A stretch of DNA of 64,000 nt. Source: Tessaracoccus sp. MC1865. GTDB taxonomy: Bacteria > Actinomycetota > Actinomycetes > Propionibacteriales > Propionibacteriaceae. Of this stretch, positions 1 through 8,563 are shown in pieces (the first letter of the stretch is position 1; each line of letters begins with the position of its first letter). Where the stretch lies: contig NZ_CP072596.1 of assembly GCF_017815535.1 (NCBI RefSeq), positions 620,001 through 684,000 on the forward strand, given 5' to 3'. A model generated the notes under the pieces. It had not been told where the DNA came from and made no database searches. It worked only from the letters and a program-made list of their open reading frames with translations. A program made the translations under genes and the position numbers.

Positions 1-393
1 GTCGACGTGGTGGCCAAGAACGGCAACCTCCTCATCAACGTCGGCCCCCGCGCGGACGGCACCATCCCTGAGCTGCAGGCGGCGTCGATGGCGGCCCTCG
101 GCGGCTGGCTGCGGAGCTACGGCGACGCCATCTACGGCACCCGCCCCTGGGTGCGTTTCGGCGACGGGGATGTTCGCTACACGCAAAAAGCGGACACGAT
201 CTACGCGCTGCTGGACCCGTCGCCCGGCGAACTCCACATCCCCCACGAGCTCGCCGGAGCGCGACTCAGGTGGCTCGGCGCCGACGGTGAAGTCACCGTC
301 TCAGCGGGCGACTGGGTGTCGGTTCCCCACGTGATCAGGGACGAGCCGGTGGTGGTCGCGGCCATGGAAGGCATTCCGGTGCGGGCGGGCTAG
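1..393 (+). CDS. alpha-L-fucosidase (GH29), C-terminal part
   Basis: This is the last ~130 residues of a glycoside hydrolase family 29 alpha-L-fucosidase, which removes terminal alpha-L-fucose from glycans. The open frame runs off the left window edge, so the true start is outside. The GH29 C-terminal signature is plain: NGNLLINVGPRADGTIP followed by a WL-x5-AIYGTRPW block, and then a beta-rich tail domain. The catalytic nucleophile region lies upstream and cannot be checked. The frame stops 17 bases before pyc. It is the first of three glycan-related genes in the window, with the GH91 and GH32 genes near 55-58 kb. Confidence 0.85.
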   Translation, partial: VDVVAKNGNLLINVGPRADGTIPELQAASMAALGGWLRSYGDAIYGTRPWVRFGDGDVRYTQKADTIYALLDPSPGELHIPHELAGARLRWLGADGEVTVSAGDWVSVPHVIRDEPVVVAAMEGIPVRAG

Positions 394-397
394 CCGT

Positions 398-410
398 TAG
401 GCTGACGCCC
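398..410 (+). promoter_or_regulatory. leaderless -10 element of pyc
   Basis: TAGGCT (398-403) fits the actinobacterial TANNNT -10 box and is followed by 7 nt and then the pyc ATG at 411. The predicted transcript would start at or next to the start codon. No Shine-Dalgarno sequence lies before the ATG, which agrees with leaderless translation. No clear -35 is seen. Confidence 0.5.
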
Positions 411-3400
411 ATGTTCCAAAAGGTATTGGTCGCCAACCGCGGCGAGATCGCAGTGCGCGCCTTCCGTGCAGCCTACGAACTCGGCTACCGCACCGTCGCA
501 GTGTTCCCCTACGAGGACCGCAACGCCGATCACCGCGTGAAGGCGTCGGAGTCGTACCTCATCGGGGAGGAGGGCCACCCGGTCCGCGCCTACCTGAGCA
601 TCGACGAGATCATCCGGGCGGCCAAGGAATCCGGCTCCGACGCGATCTACCCCGGCTACGGCTTCATGTCGGAGAGCCCTGACTTCGCCAAGGCCTGCGA
701 GGCGAACGGGATCACCTTCATCGGGCCCTCGTCCGACGTGCTCGCCATGGCCGGCAACAAGGTGCGCGCCATCGAGGCCGCCAAGAAAGCCGGCGTGCCG
801 GTCCTCAACTCCTGCCCTCCGTCCACAGACGTCGAGGTGCTCAAGAAGGCGGCCGACGAGATCGGCTTCCCCGTGTTCGTGAAGGCCGTGGCCGGCGGCG
901 GTGGCCGCGGTATGCGCCGCGTCGACGACCCCAGCAAGATCGCCGACGAGGTGGCCGCCGCCATGCGCGAGGCCGAGGCCGCGTTCGGTGACCCCACCGT
1001 CTACATCGAGCAGGCGGTCGCCGCCCCCCGTCACATCGAGGTGCAGATCCTCGCGGACGGCGAGGGCAACATCGTCCACCTCTTCGAGCGGGACTGCTCC
1101 ATCCAGCGCCGCCACCAGAAGGTCATCGAGATGGCCCCGGCGCCGTTCATCTCTGAGGAACTGCGCCAGGCGCTGTGCCGCGACGCCGTGAAGTTCGCCG
1201 AATCCATCAACTACTTCTGCGCCGGCACCGTCGAGTTCCTCGTCGAGACCGACGGGCCCCGCGCCGGTGAGCACGTGTTCATCGAGATGAACCCGCGCAT
1301 CCAGGTGGAGCACACCGTCACCGAAGAGATCACCGACGTGGACCTGGTGCAGGCGCAGATGCGCATCGCCAACGGCGAGACGCTCGAGCAGATCGGCATC
1401 CGTCAGGACGAGCTGCAGATCCGCGGCGCCGCCCTCCAGTGCCGCATCACGACGGAGGACCCGCTCAACTCCTTCCGCCCGGACACCGGCCTGATCACCG
1501 CGTACCGCTCGGCCTCCGGCGCAGGTATCCGCCTCGACGGCGGCACCACCGGCACCGGCGTCGAGATCAGCCCCCACTTCGACTCGCTGCTGGTCAAGCT
1601 GACCGCCCGCGGCCGCGACCTGAAGATGGCCATCGCCCGCGCCCAGCGCGCCCTGGCCGAGTTCCGTGTCCGCGGCGTGGCCACCAACATCCCGTTCCTG
1701 CGCGCAGTGCTGGAGGACGCCGACTTCCTGGCGGGGCCGGTCACCACCAACTTCATCGACGAGCGCCCCTACCTGCTCAACGCCCGCACCCCGGCAGACC
1801 GGGCCACCAAACTGCTGCGCCACATCGCCGAGGTCACGGTCAACAAGCCGCACGGCGACGCGCCCACCACGCTGGACCCGGGCGACAAGCTGCCGAAGGT
1901 GGACCTCAACGGGGGAGTCCCAGACGGCTCCCGTCAGCGCTTGCTGGCGCTCGGCGCCGCCGGGTTCGCCAAGGAACTGCGCGACGCGGTGCCCGTGCGG
2001 GTCACGGACACCACCTACCGCGACGCGCACCAGTCGCTGCTGGCCACCCGCGTCCGCACGCGTGACCTGCTGCGCATCGCCCCGACGCAGGCCCGCCTGC
2101 TGCCGGAGATGTTCTCCGTCGAATGCTGGGGCGGAGCCACCTACGACGTGGCGCTGCGCTTCCTGGGCGAAGACCCGTGGGAGCGGCTCGCCACGCTGCG
2201 TGAAGCAATGCCGAACCAGAACCTGCAGATGTTGCTGCGCGGCCGCAACACCGTCGGCTACACGCCGTACCCCACGGAGGTGACGCAGGCCTTCGTCGCC
2301 GAGGCAGCCGCCACCGGCATCGACATCTTCCGCATCTTCGACGCGCTCAACGACGTGGAGCAGATGCGCCCCGCGATCGAAGCGGTGCACACCACCAACT
2401 CGGTGGCCGAGGTGGCGCTGTGCTACACCTCGAACCTGCTGGACCCCAACGAGAAGATCTACACGCTCGACTACTACCTCCGCCTGGCGGAGAAGATCGT
2501 CGACGCAGGTGCGCACATCCTGGCCATCAAGGACATGGCCGGGCTGCTGCGCCCAGAGGCGGCCCGCCGCCTGGTCACCGCGCTCCGGGAACGTTTCGAC
2601 CAGCCCGTGCACCTGCACACCCATGACACCACGGGCGGCCAGATGGCCACCCTCATGGCGGCCATCGACGCGGGGGTCGACGCCGTCGACGTGGCGAACT
2701 CGGCGCTCAGCTCCACCACCTCGCAGCCGCCGATGTCGGCTCTTCTGATGGCGCTGGACCAGACGGAGCGCCAGACCGAACTCGACGCGCAGGCCGTGCT
2801 GAACCTCGAGCCCTACTGGGAGGCCGTGCGCAACCTGTACAAGCCGTTCGAGTCCGGCCTTCCCGCGCCCACCGGCCGCGTCTACTCGCACGAGATCCCG
2901 GGTGGTCAACTGTCGAACCTGCGCCAGCAGGCCATCGCGCTCGGCCTCGGCGAGAAGTTCGAGCAGATCGAGAACATGTACGAGGCTGCAGACAAGATCC
3001 TCGGCCGGCCCATCAAGGTGACCCCGTCGTCGAAGGTGGTGGGCGACCTCGCGCTGCACCTCGTCGCCGTCGGTGCAGACCCGAAGGCGTTCGAAGAGGA
3101 CCCGCAGAACTTCGACATCCCGGATTCCGTGATCGGCTTCCTCGGCGGCGAACTCGGCGAACCCGCCGGCGGCTGGCCTGAGCCGTTCCGCACCAAGGCG
3201 CTGGGGGGTCGCAAGGTCCCCGTCCGCGTCACCGAGGTGTCCGAGGAAGACCTGGCGCTGCTGGAGAACGAGGGGCGTGAGCGTCAGGAGACGCTCAACC
3301 GGCTGCTGTTCCCCGGCCCCACGAAGGCGTTCATCCAGGCCCGCGAAGACTTCGGCGACATCTCCGTGCTGCCCACCGTCCCATACCTCTACGGCATGGA

Positions 3401-3812
3401 ACGCGGCAAGGAATACGCCATCACGCTGGAGAAGGGCGTCACGCTGCTGGCCGGTCTGGAGGCCATCTCCGAGCCCGACAAGCGCGGCAAGCGCACCGTC
3501 ATGACGCTGCTGAACGGCCAGATCCGGCCGGTGCGGGTGCGTGACCTCTCGATCAAGTCGGAGGTCGCGGCGGCTGAGAAGGCGGACACCTCGAACAAGG
3601 GCCACGTGGCCGCACCCTTCAGCGGCGTAGTGACGCCGTCGGTGGGTGAGGGCGACGTCGTTGAGGCGGGGGCGCCGGTGGCCACGATCGAGGCGATGAA
3701 GATGGAGGCCTCCATCAACGCCCCGGTGAGCGGTACCGTCCGTCGCGTCGTGCTGCCGGGCGCCACCCAGCTCGAGGGCGGCGACCTCGTCCTGGTGATC
3801 GACGCCAGCTGA
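411..3812 (+). CDS. pyc: pyruvate carboxylase
   Basis: Biotin enzyme that makes oxaloacetate from pyruvate, bicarbonate and ATP (anaplerosis, feeding the reductive C4 branch). At 1133 aa it has the full single-chain architecture. An N-terminal biotin carboxylase (about 1-450) has the KAVAGGGGRGMR ATP-grasp loop and EMNPRIQVEHTVTE. A carboxyltransferase barrel (about 530-800) has DTTYRDAHQS, FRIFDALND, IKDMAGLL and the metal-binding HLHTHDT. A C-terminal biotinyl domain has EAMKMEA with the biotinyl lysine at K1097. The start is the ATG right after a TANNNT box. The gene stands alone, converges on the 4417-5037 gene, and is followed by the 188-bp repeat array. Confidence 0.97.
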   Translation: MFQKVLVANRGEIAVRAFRAAYELGYRTVAVFPYEDRNADHRVKASESYLIGEEGHPVRAYLSIDEIIRAAKESGSDAIYPGYGFMSESPDFAKACEANGITFIGPSSDVLAMAGNKVRAIEAAKKAGVPVLNSCPPSTDVEVLKKAADEIGFPVFVKAVAGGGGRGMRRVDDPSKIADEVAAAMREAEAAFGDPTVYIEQAVAAPRHIEVQILADGEGNIVHLFERDCSIQRRHQKVIEMAPAPFISEELRQALCRDAVKFAESINYFCAGTVEFLVETDGPRAGEHVFIEMNPRIQVEHTVTEEITDVDLVQAQMRIANGETLEQIGIRQDELQIRGAALQCRITTEDPLNSFRPDTGLITAYRSASGAGIRLDGGTTGTGVEISPHFDSLLVKLTARGRDLKMAIARAQRALAEFRVRGVATNIPFLRAVLEDADFLAGPVTTNFIDERPYLLNARTPADRATKLLRHIAEVTVNKPHGDAPTTLDPGDKLPKVDLNGGVPDGSRQRLLALGAAGFAKELRDAVPVRVTDTTYRDAHQSLLATRVRTRDLLRIAPTQARLLPEMFSVECWGGATYDVALRFLGEDPWERLATLREAMPNQNLQMLLRGRNTVGYTPYPTEVTQAFVAEAAATGIDIFRIFDALNDVEQMRPAIEAVHTTNSVAEVALCYTSNLLDPNEKIYTLDYYLRLAEKIVDAGAHILAIKDMAGLLRPEAARRLVTALRERFDQPVHLHTHDTTGGQMATLMAAIDAGVDAVDVANSALSSTTSQPPMSALLMALDQTERQTELDAQAVLNLEPYWEAVRNLYKPFESGLPAPTGRVYSHEIPGGQLSNLRQQAIALGLGEKFEQIENMYEAADKILGRPIKVTPSSKVVGDLALHLVAVGADPKAFEEDPQNFDIPDSVIGFLGGELGEPAGGWPEPFRTKALGGRKVPVRVTEVSEEDLALLENEGRERQETLNRLLFPGPTKAFIQAREDFGDISVLPTVPYLYGMERGKEYAITLEKGVTLLAGLEAISEPDKRGKRTVMTLLNGQIRPVRVRDLSIKSEVAAAEKADTSNKGHVAAPFSGVVTPSVGEGDVVEAGAPVATIEAMKMEASINAPVSGTVRRVVLPGATQLEGGDLVLVIDAS

Positions 3813-3833
3813 CGGGCTCGGCCGTTGGGCCCT

Positions 3834-4380
3834 GCGGCCGGTTCCGCAGGTGATGGGAGGGGCCCTCCCGCCCATGCCGGGGTCCCGACGCGCGTGGGTT
3901 TTGTCGGCGGGGTGTTGGCGTCGGGACTCCGACAACGCCCACCTAACCCGTCGGGCCCCTCCCATCTCCTGCTGTGGGCTGGCTGTTGCCGTTGGTTGGG
4001 GGTGGCCGGCGGTGGTCACTTGCGGCCGGTTCCGCAGGTGATGGGAGGGGCCCTCCCGCCCATGCCGTAGTCCCGACGCGCGTGGGTTTTGTCGGCGGGG
4101 TGTTGGCGTCGGGACTCCGACAACGCCCACCTAACCCGTCGGGCCCCTCCCATCTCCTGCTGTGAGCTGACTGTTGCCGTTGGTGGGGGTGGCCGGCGGT
4201 GGTTGCTTGCGGCCGGTTCCGCAGGTGATGGGAGGGGCCCTCCCGCCCATGCCGGGGTCCCGACGCGCGTGGGTTTTTTCGGCGGGGTGTTGGCGTCGGG
4301 ACTCCGACAACGCCCACCTAACCCGTCGGGCCCCTCCCATCTCCTGCTGTGAGCTGGCGGCTGCCGGTGGTCGTTGGGGG
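3834..4380. repeat. three tandem copies of a 188-bp structured non-coding repeat
   Basis: Units begin at 3834, 4022 and 4209 (periods 188 and 187) and differ by only a few bases; the third is slightly diverged at its end. Each unit holds a long-range inverted repeat of 20-nt arms with one mismatch: 3846-3865/3953-3972, 4034-4053/4141-4160 and 4221-4240/4328-4347. Inside the loop is a perfect 9-bp stem (GTCCCGACG 3882-3890 with CGTCGGGAC 3919-3927). Open frames across it on both strands are low-complexity and repeat with the unit, so I read it as non-coding. It lies between convergent genes and could end transcription from both sides, but it is much larger than an ordinary terminator. Confidence 0.85.
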
Positions 4381-4416
4381 ATCAGTGCGGGTGGGTCCGG
4401 GGCCCTTCGGGTGCGG

Positions 4417-5037
4417 CTACGAGTCGGTGCCCACGACGGCGACATCCAGCCGCTCGTCCGAGGCCACAGCCTCGAGCACCGCGACGACGGGCTGCAGCCA
4501 GGAGCGCGCCTCGTCGCTGAGTTCCGGGTTGGTCAGCACGCGTCGGTAGTCCTCCAGGGCCTCGACGGCGTGCACCCGCTTCGCGTAGCCCACCACCTGG
4601 CCGGGGAGCGGCCGCAGCGGCACGGCCAACTGGCGGTCCGCCAACGAACGCAGCGAGTAGTCGCTGTTCAGGCCGCCGCGGGCGAGGTCCCATTCAACCC
4701 TGTCGAAGGTCTCCGCGTCCCACGGGATGTCGCGACGGGCGGCCGACAACTCGTCGAGCCAGGCCTGGAACAGGTGCCAGCTGGGGGCCATGCGGTCCGG
4801 CGGAATGTAGGCGCCGGTGAGCAGCGCGTCGACATCCGTGCGCTGCGGCAGCGACGGGTCGACCTCGTTGGCCGGATCACGCCGCATCAGGGGCCCGAAC
4901 CAGTGCCGACGCGACGGCTGGGGGGCCGCGAAACGCTCGGCGGCGACCGCGCGCAGGCGCTCGGCCAGAGGCGCCGGAGCGCGGAAGATGTCGCGCACCT
5001 CATCGATCGAGATCGCGTAGACGACGAGCCGGTGCAT
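4417..5037 (-). CDS. conserved-looking hypothetical protein, 206 aa
   Basis: I do not recognise this protein. It is soluble, acidic and Trp/Arg-rich, with no signal peptide or membrane segment. The N-terminus (MHRLVVYAIS-x-DEVRDIF) and the stretch WHLFQAWLDEL look like a folded globular protein. The second half is helix-forming and ends with an Ala/Val-rich segment. The ATG at 5037 is preceded by TAACGT (complement of 5044-5049) at a 6-nt distance, which suggests a leaderless transcript. It is divergent from the small peptide gene at 5072 and converges on pyc. Confidence 0.7.
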   Translation of the reverse strand: MHRLVVYAISIDEVRDIFRAPAPLAERLRAVAAERFAAPQPSRRHWFGPLMRRDPANEVDPSLPQRTDVDALLTGAYIPPDRMAPSWHLFQAWLDELSAARRDIPWDAETFDRVEWDLARGGLNSDYSLRSLADRQLAVPLRPLPGQVVGYAKRVHAVEALEDYRRVLTNPELSDEARSWLQPVVAVLEAVASDERLDVAVVGTDS

Positions 5038-5043
5038 GCTTCC

Positions 5044-5064
5044 ACGTTATCCCGCGCGTAGTAT
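5044..5064. promoter_or_regulatory. divergent pair of leaderless -10 boxes
   Basis: On the minus strand TAACGT (5044-5049) sits 6 nt before the ATG at 5037. On the plus strand TAGTAT (5059-5064) sits 7 nt before the GTG at 5072. Both fit TANNNT and neither start has a Shine-Dalgarno sequence. The two promoters are packed into 34 bp between the start codons. Confidence 0.5.
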
Positions 5065-5071
5065 CAACGCA

Positions 5072-5167
5072 GTGAATCCGAGAAGTCGTCGCCTGATAGT
5101 CACGGGGGTCCTGGTGGCCCTCGTGTTGCTTGCTGTCGCCAGCGCCGTGTGGGGCGGCCAGCTGTGA
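5072..5167 (+). CDS. 31-residue single-span membrane peptide
   Basis: A GTG-initiated frame encodes a basic start (MNPRSRRLIVTG) followed by a Val/Leu/Ala-rich hydrophobic helix of about 17 residues and a short WGGQL tail. That is a typical small membrane protein with a positive-inside N-terminus. A TAGTAT -10 box lies 7 nt upstream. The function is unknown. Support comes from the coherent topology, the promoter and the tight position between flanking genes; the size makes chance hard to exclude. Confidence 0.55.
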   Translation: MNPRSRRLIVTGVLVALVLLAVASAVWGGQL

Positions 5168-5198
5168 TCACCGGTGACGCCCTATGCTGGGCGGTCTG

Positions 5199-6164
5199 AT
5201 GAACATCCTCGTCCGTAGCGCAGCAGCCTCGCTGGCCGGCGGCCTGGCGCTCGCCACGGCCGTGCTGCCGGCATCCGCAGAGGACGTCACCATCCCCGAG
5301 AACGCAGCCCCGCTGGTGGGCATGGCCTACGACCCCAGCAACGAGGAACTCTGGCTCGCCGGCGCAGACGCGGACCAGGGAACGCTGGTCGACGCCACGG
5401 GCGAGAAGGAAGTCACGTTCACCGCAGACCTCGTCTCGGTGCAGGCACTGTCCTGGTCCGGCGACAGGCTCTGGGTCGGCGACATCGGAGACCCCAGGAG
5501 CACCCGCGACACCATCGTCGTTTACCGCCTCGGCTCCACCGACGGCGGGCGCACCACGTACCACGCCTACGACTTCCAGTATGAGGACGAACCGCAGGAC
5601 GCGCAGGCGATGCTGATCTCCGGCCGCGGCAACATCTACATCGTCACGGCCGGCGACGCCCCGGGCATCTACCGCGTGCGCGGCGACATCAGCCGCGAGA
5701 ACATGAACACCCTCGTGCGGGTTCAGGACGCGCCTGAGGGCGTGACCGACGGCGTCTTCCTCAGCGACGGCTCCACCATGGCGCTGCGCACCACCACCGG
5801 CATCGAGTACATCGACGCCCTGCGGTGGGAACCGCTCGTCACCGACACGATCGTCGGGGCCCCGGAGGGCGAATCCATCGCGAGGGGCGCCGACGACGAA
5901 CTCTTCGTCGGCGGCAACCCCGCCGTGCGCGTCAGCGAGGTGCCCGGTGAGGACGTGACGACCACCGTGGCGCCGCAGGTGGCGGAGTCGCCGTCGGCAG
6001 AGCCGTCCACGACGGCGCCGACTGCCACGGGGAGCGCGGAACCCGCCGCCCCCGAACCCGCCGCTGAAGAGGGCCCGGCGAGGGCCGGCACCATCACGGC
6101 GTTGGCGCTGGCCGCGGCCGTGGCGCTCGCCGCCGGCGTCGTCACCTACCTCTGGCGCAACTGA
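5199..6164 (+). CDS. secreted, C-terminally membrane-anchored protein
   Basis: A 321-aa surface protein of unknown role. It has an N-terminal signal peptide (MNILVRSAAASLAGGLALATAVLPASA, cleavage probably after ASA), then a domain of about 220 residues with recurring AYDPSNEELWLAG- and SWSGDRLWVGD-like strands that suggest a beta-propeller. A Ser/Thr/Pro/Ala/Glu-rich stalk (about 240-290) follows, and finally a hydrophobic helix ending in YLWRN. The ATG at 5199 is preferred over the upstream ATG at 5184 because the upstream one overlaps the probable -10 box TATGCT (5183-5188). There is no LPXTG motif; the terminal helix is the anchor. Confidence 0.75.
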   Translation: MNILVRSAAASLAGGLALATAVLPASAEDVTIPENAAPLVGMAYDPSNEELWLAGADADQGTLVDATGEKEVTFTADLVSVQALSWSGDRLWVGDIGDPRSTRDTIVVYRLGSTDGGRTTYHAYDFQYEDEPQDAQAMLISGRGNIYIVTAGDAPGIYRVRGDISRENMNTLVRVQDAPEGVTDGVFLSDGSTMALRTTTGIEYIDALRWEPLVTDTIVGAPEGESIARGADDELFVGGNPAVRVSEVPGEDVTTTVAPQVAESPSAEPSTTAPTATGSAEPAAPEPAAEEGPARAGTITALALAAAVALAAGVVTYLWRN

Positions 6165-6165
6165 C

Positions 6166-7263
6166 TTACAACCGCTCGATCACGTAGTCGAGGCACGCGG
6201 TGAGCGCCTCCACGTCGTCGGGGTCAACCGACGCATAGCAGCCGACGCGCAGCTGGTTGCGGTTCAGCGCCCGGTACGGATCCACGTCGCGGATGCCGTT
6301 GTCGCGCAGCGCTGCGATGACCGTGGCTGCGTTGACGCTCTCGTCCAGGTCGATCGTTGCGACGACGGGGGAGCGGTGCGCCGGGTCCGTCACGAACGGC
6401 GACGCGAAGCTGCGCGCTTCGGCCCAGTCATACAGCGTCTGGCTGGAGCGGCGGCAGCGCGCCGCGACCTCCGCCATCCCGCCGAGGTCCAGCATCCATT
6501 GGATCTGGTCCTCGAGCAGCAGCAGCGTGGCCAGCGCGGGGGTGTTGAGCGTCTGGTTCTTCCGCGAGTTGCTGACCGCGGTGCTGAAATCCAGGATTTC
6601 GGGGATGTAGCGCCCCCCGGCCTTGATCCGCTCCGCCCGCTCGACGGCAGCGGGTGAGGCGAACGCGAGCCAGAGCCCGCCGTCGGAGGAGAAGTTCTTC
6701 TGCGGGGCGAAGTAGTAGACGTCCGTCTCCGAGATGTCGGCGTCGATGCCGCCGGCGGCCGAGGTGGCGTCGATCAGCACGATGGAATCCGGGTCGCCAC
6801 GGCGCACGACGGGGGCCGCCGCGCCGGTTGAAGTCTCGTTCTGCGCCCAGGCGTGGACATCCGAGTCGCGGCTCTCGGGCAGCGCGACGCCGCCCACGGG
6901 GGCCTCGAAGATCGCCGGGTCGTCCAGGTGCGGGGCGCGCGACGCGGCGCGGGCGAACTTGCGGGTGAACTCGCCGAAGACGCCGTGGGCCGAGCGCTGC
7001 TCGATCAGCGAGAAGACGGCCATGTCCCAGAACAGGGTGGAGCCGCCGTTGCCGAGCACCACCTCGTAGCCGTCGGGCAGGCGGTACAGCTCGGCCAGGC
7101 CCGCCTGAATGGTGGCGACCAGTTCGCGGACCGGGGCCTGACGATGCGAGGTGCCCATGATGTCGGAGCGCAGGCCCAGGTAGTCGAGGGCCTCGGGGCG
7201 AACCTTCGCCGGGCCGGAGCCGAACCGGCCGTCGAGCGGGAGCAGATCGTCGGGGATCATCAT
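6166..7263 (-). CDS. serC: phosphoserine aminotransferase
   Basis: PLP enzyme of serine biosynthesis that converts 3-phosphohydroxypyruvate and glutamate to phosphoserine and 2-oxoglutarate. At 365 aa it matches the actinobacterial SerC subfamily. Landmarks are FGSGPAKVRPEAL at the N-terminus, GNGGSTLFWD (cofactor phosphate region), IDATSAAGG, and YFAPQKNFSSDGG with K189 as the Schiff-base lysine. The C-terminal small domain ends LRVGCYASVDPDDV. It converges on the 5199-6164 gene with a 1-nt gap and is divergent from nagA. Two ATGs lie in tandem at the start; the upstream one is used here. Confidence 0.95.
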   Translation of the reverse strand: MMIPDDLLPLDGRFGSGPAKVRPEALDYLGLRSDIMGTSHRQAPVRELVATIQAGLAELYRLPDGYEVVLGNGGSTLFWDMAVFSLIEQRSAHGVFGEFTRKFARAASRAPHLDDPAIFEAPVGGVALPESRDSDVHAWAQNETSTGAAAPVVRRGDPDSIVLIDATSAAGGIDADISETDVYYFAPQKNFSSDGGLWLAFASPAAVERAERIKAGGRYIPEILDFSTAVSNSRKNQTLNTPALATLLLLEDQIQWMLDLGGMAEVAARCRRSSQTLYDWAEARSFASPFVTDPAHRSPVVATIDLDESVNAATVIAALRDNGIRDVDPYRALNRNQLRVGCYASVDPDDVEALTACLDYVIERL

Positions 7264-7348
7264 GGGGGCAATCTTCTCATCTCACCCGACCTGCACATTT
7301 CGGGGATCCATGTTCAGGGCCGCGAAACGAGTGGTGTTGGATGGAACC

Positions 7349-8491
7349 ATGGCCGTTACGCAGATCAAGGTTGCCCACGCAGTCACTCCCGAAGGCGTCG
7401 TCGACGACGCGGTCCTCACCGTCGACGGTGACCGCATCGTCTCCGTCGAATCCGGTGGCGGGGGAGAGGGCGCCCTCTGGGCAGTCCCGGGATTCGTCGA
7501 CTCGCACTGCCACGGGGCCGTCGGTGTCGCCTTCGGCAACCCCGACCGAGAGGCCAACCTGCGGGCCGTCGACTACCACCGCAAGCAGGGCTCCACCACG
7601 GTGTTCGCCTCGACGGTGACCGAACCCATCGAGAAGCTCGAGGCGCAGTTGGCCGTCCTGAAGGAACTGGTGGAGGCCGGCGAACTGGGCGGCATCCACC
7701 TGGAGGGGCCGTTCCTGGCCGAGGCCAAGAAGGGCGCCCACGACCCCGCGCTGCTGCGCGACCCTGATCCGGAATCCGTCGAGCGCCTCATCGCCGCCGG
7801 CGGCGACGCCCTGAAGATGATCACGCTCGCCGTCGAACGCGACCACGGCGAGGAAGCCACCCGCCGCTTCGTGGAGGCCGGGGTCCATGTCGCCTTCGGC
7901 CACTCGGATGCCGATGACGTGACCACCGCGGAATCCATCGAGTGGGGCGCCGACATCGCCACCCACCTGTTCTCCGCCATGCGCTCCATCCACCACCGCG
8001 AGCCCGGCCCCGTGCCGGTGCTGCTCTCCGACGAGCGCGTGATGGTGGAGCTGATCTGCGACGGCATCCACCACGCCCCGGTGATCGCCGCCATGTCCAT
8101 CGACGCCGCCGGACCCGGCCGCGTCGCGCTGGTGACCGACGCCATGAGCGCCACCGGCATCGGCGACGGCAACTACCTCCTCGGTGAGCTCGAGGTGGCG
8201 GTCAAGGACGGCACAGCCCGCCTCGTGACCACCGATGGCAGCCAGGGCGCCATCGCCGGCTCCACCCTGACCATGGCCCGCGCCTTCGAGTTCGTCGTGC
8301 AGGAGGTCGGCGTCTCGATCCCCGACGCGGCGCTCATGGCGTCGACCACCCCAGCGAAGTGGCACGGCGTGCCGGACGTCGGCGAACTCGCGCCCGGGAA
8401 GTTCGCGGACGTGTGCCTCGTGGACGACGACGGCGTGCTGAGGGGCGTGCTGCGCCGCGGCGAGTGGATCGTCGCCTCCCAGGCCGGTTGA
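7349..8491 (+). CDS. nagA: N-acetylglucosamine-6-phosphate deacetylase
   Basis: Amidohydrolase that deacetylates GlcNAc-6-P to glucosamine-6-P in amino sugar recycling. At 380 aa from the ATG at 7349 it has the PGFVDSHCHG metal motif, GIHLEGPFL, FGHSDAD, THLFSAM, DGIHH and LVTDAMSATG with catalytic D264. The frame is open upstream to 7262, but those codons overlap the serC start and carry no family sequence, so MAVTQIKVAHAV is the likely N-terminus. No other nag gene is adjacent. Confidence 0.95.
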   Translation: MAVTQIKVAHAVTPEGVVDDAVLTVDGDRIVSVESGGGGEGALWAVPGFVDSHCHGAVGVAFGNPDREANLRAVDYHRKQGSTTVFASTVTEPIEKLEAQLAVLKELVEAGELGGIHLEGPFLAEAKKGAHDPALLRDPDPESVERLIAAGGDALKMITLAVERDHGEEATRRFVEAGVHVAFGHSDADDVTTAESIEWGADIATHLFSAMRSIHHREPGPVPVLLSDERVMVELICDGIHHAPVIAAMSIDAAGPGRVALVTDAMSATGIGDGNYLLGELEVAVKDGTARLVTTDGSQGAIAGSTLTMARAFEFVVQEVGVSIPDAALMASTTPAKWHGVPDVGELAPGKFADVCLVDDDGVLRGVLRRGEWIVASQAG

Positions 8492-8563
8492 GGGGCCCAA
8501 GCCGCGGCGCCAGGCTTCCCGCAACCACGCCGGGGCTAGGATGGCCGGGGAAAGGGGGTGGCG

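Noticed and set aside
390-4130. 1246-aa open frame on the minus strand across pyc
   Set aside because: It is antisense to a complete pyruvate carboxylase, is His/Arg/Gly-rich with no domain, and continues into the non-coding repeats; typical high-GC shadow.
3834-4380. CRISPR array
   Set aside because: Units are 188 bp, contiguous and without unique spacers; no cas genes nearby.
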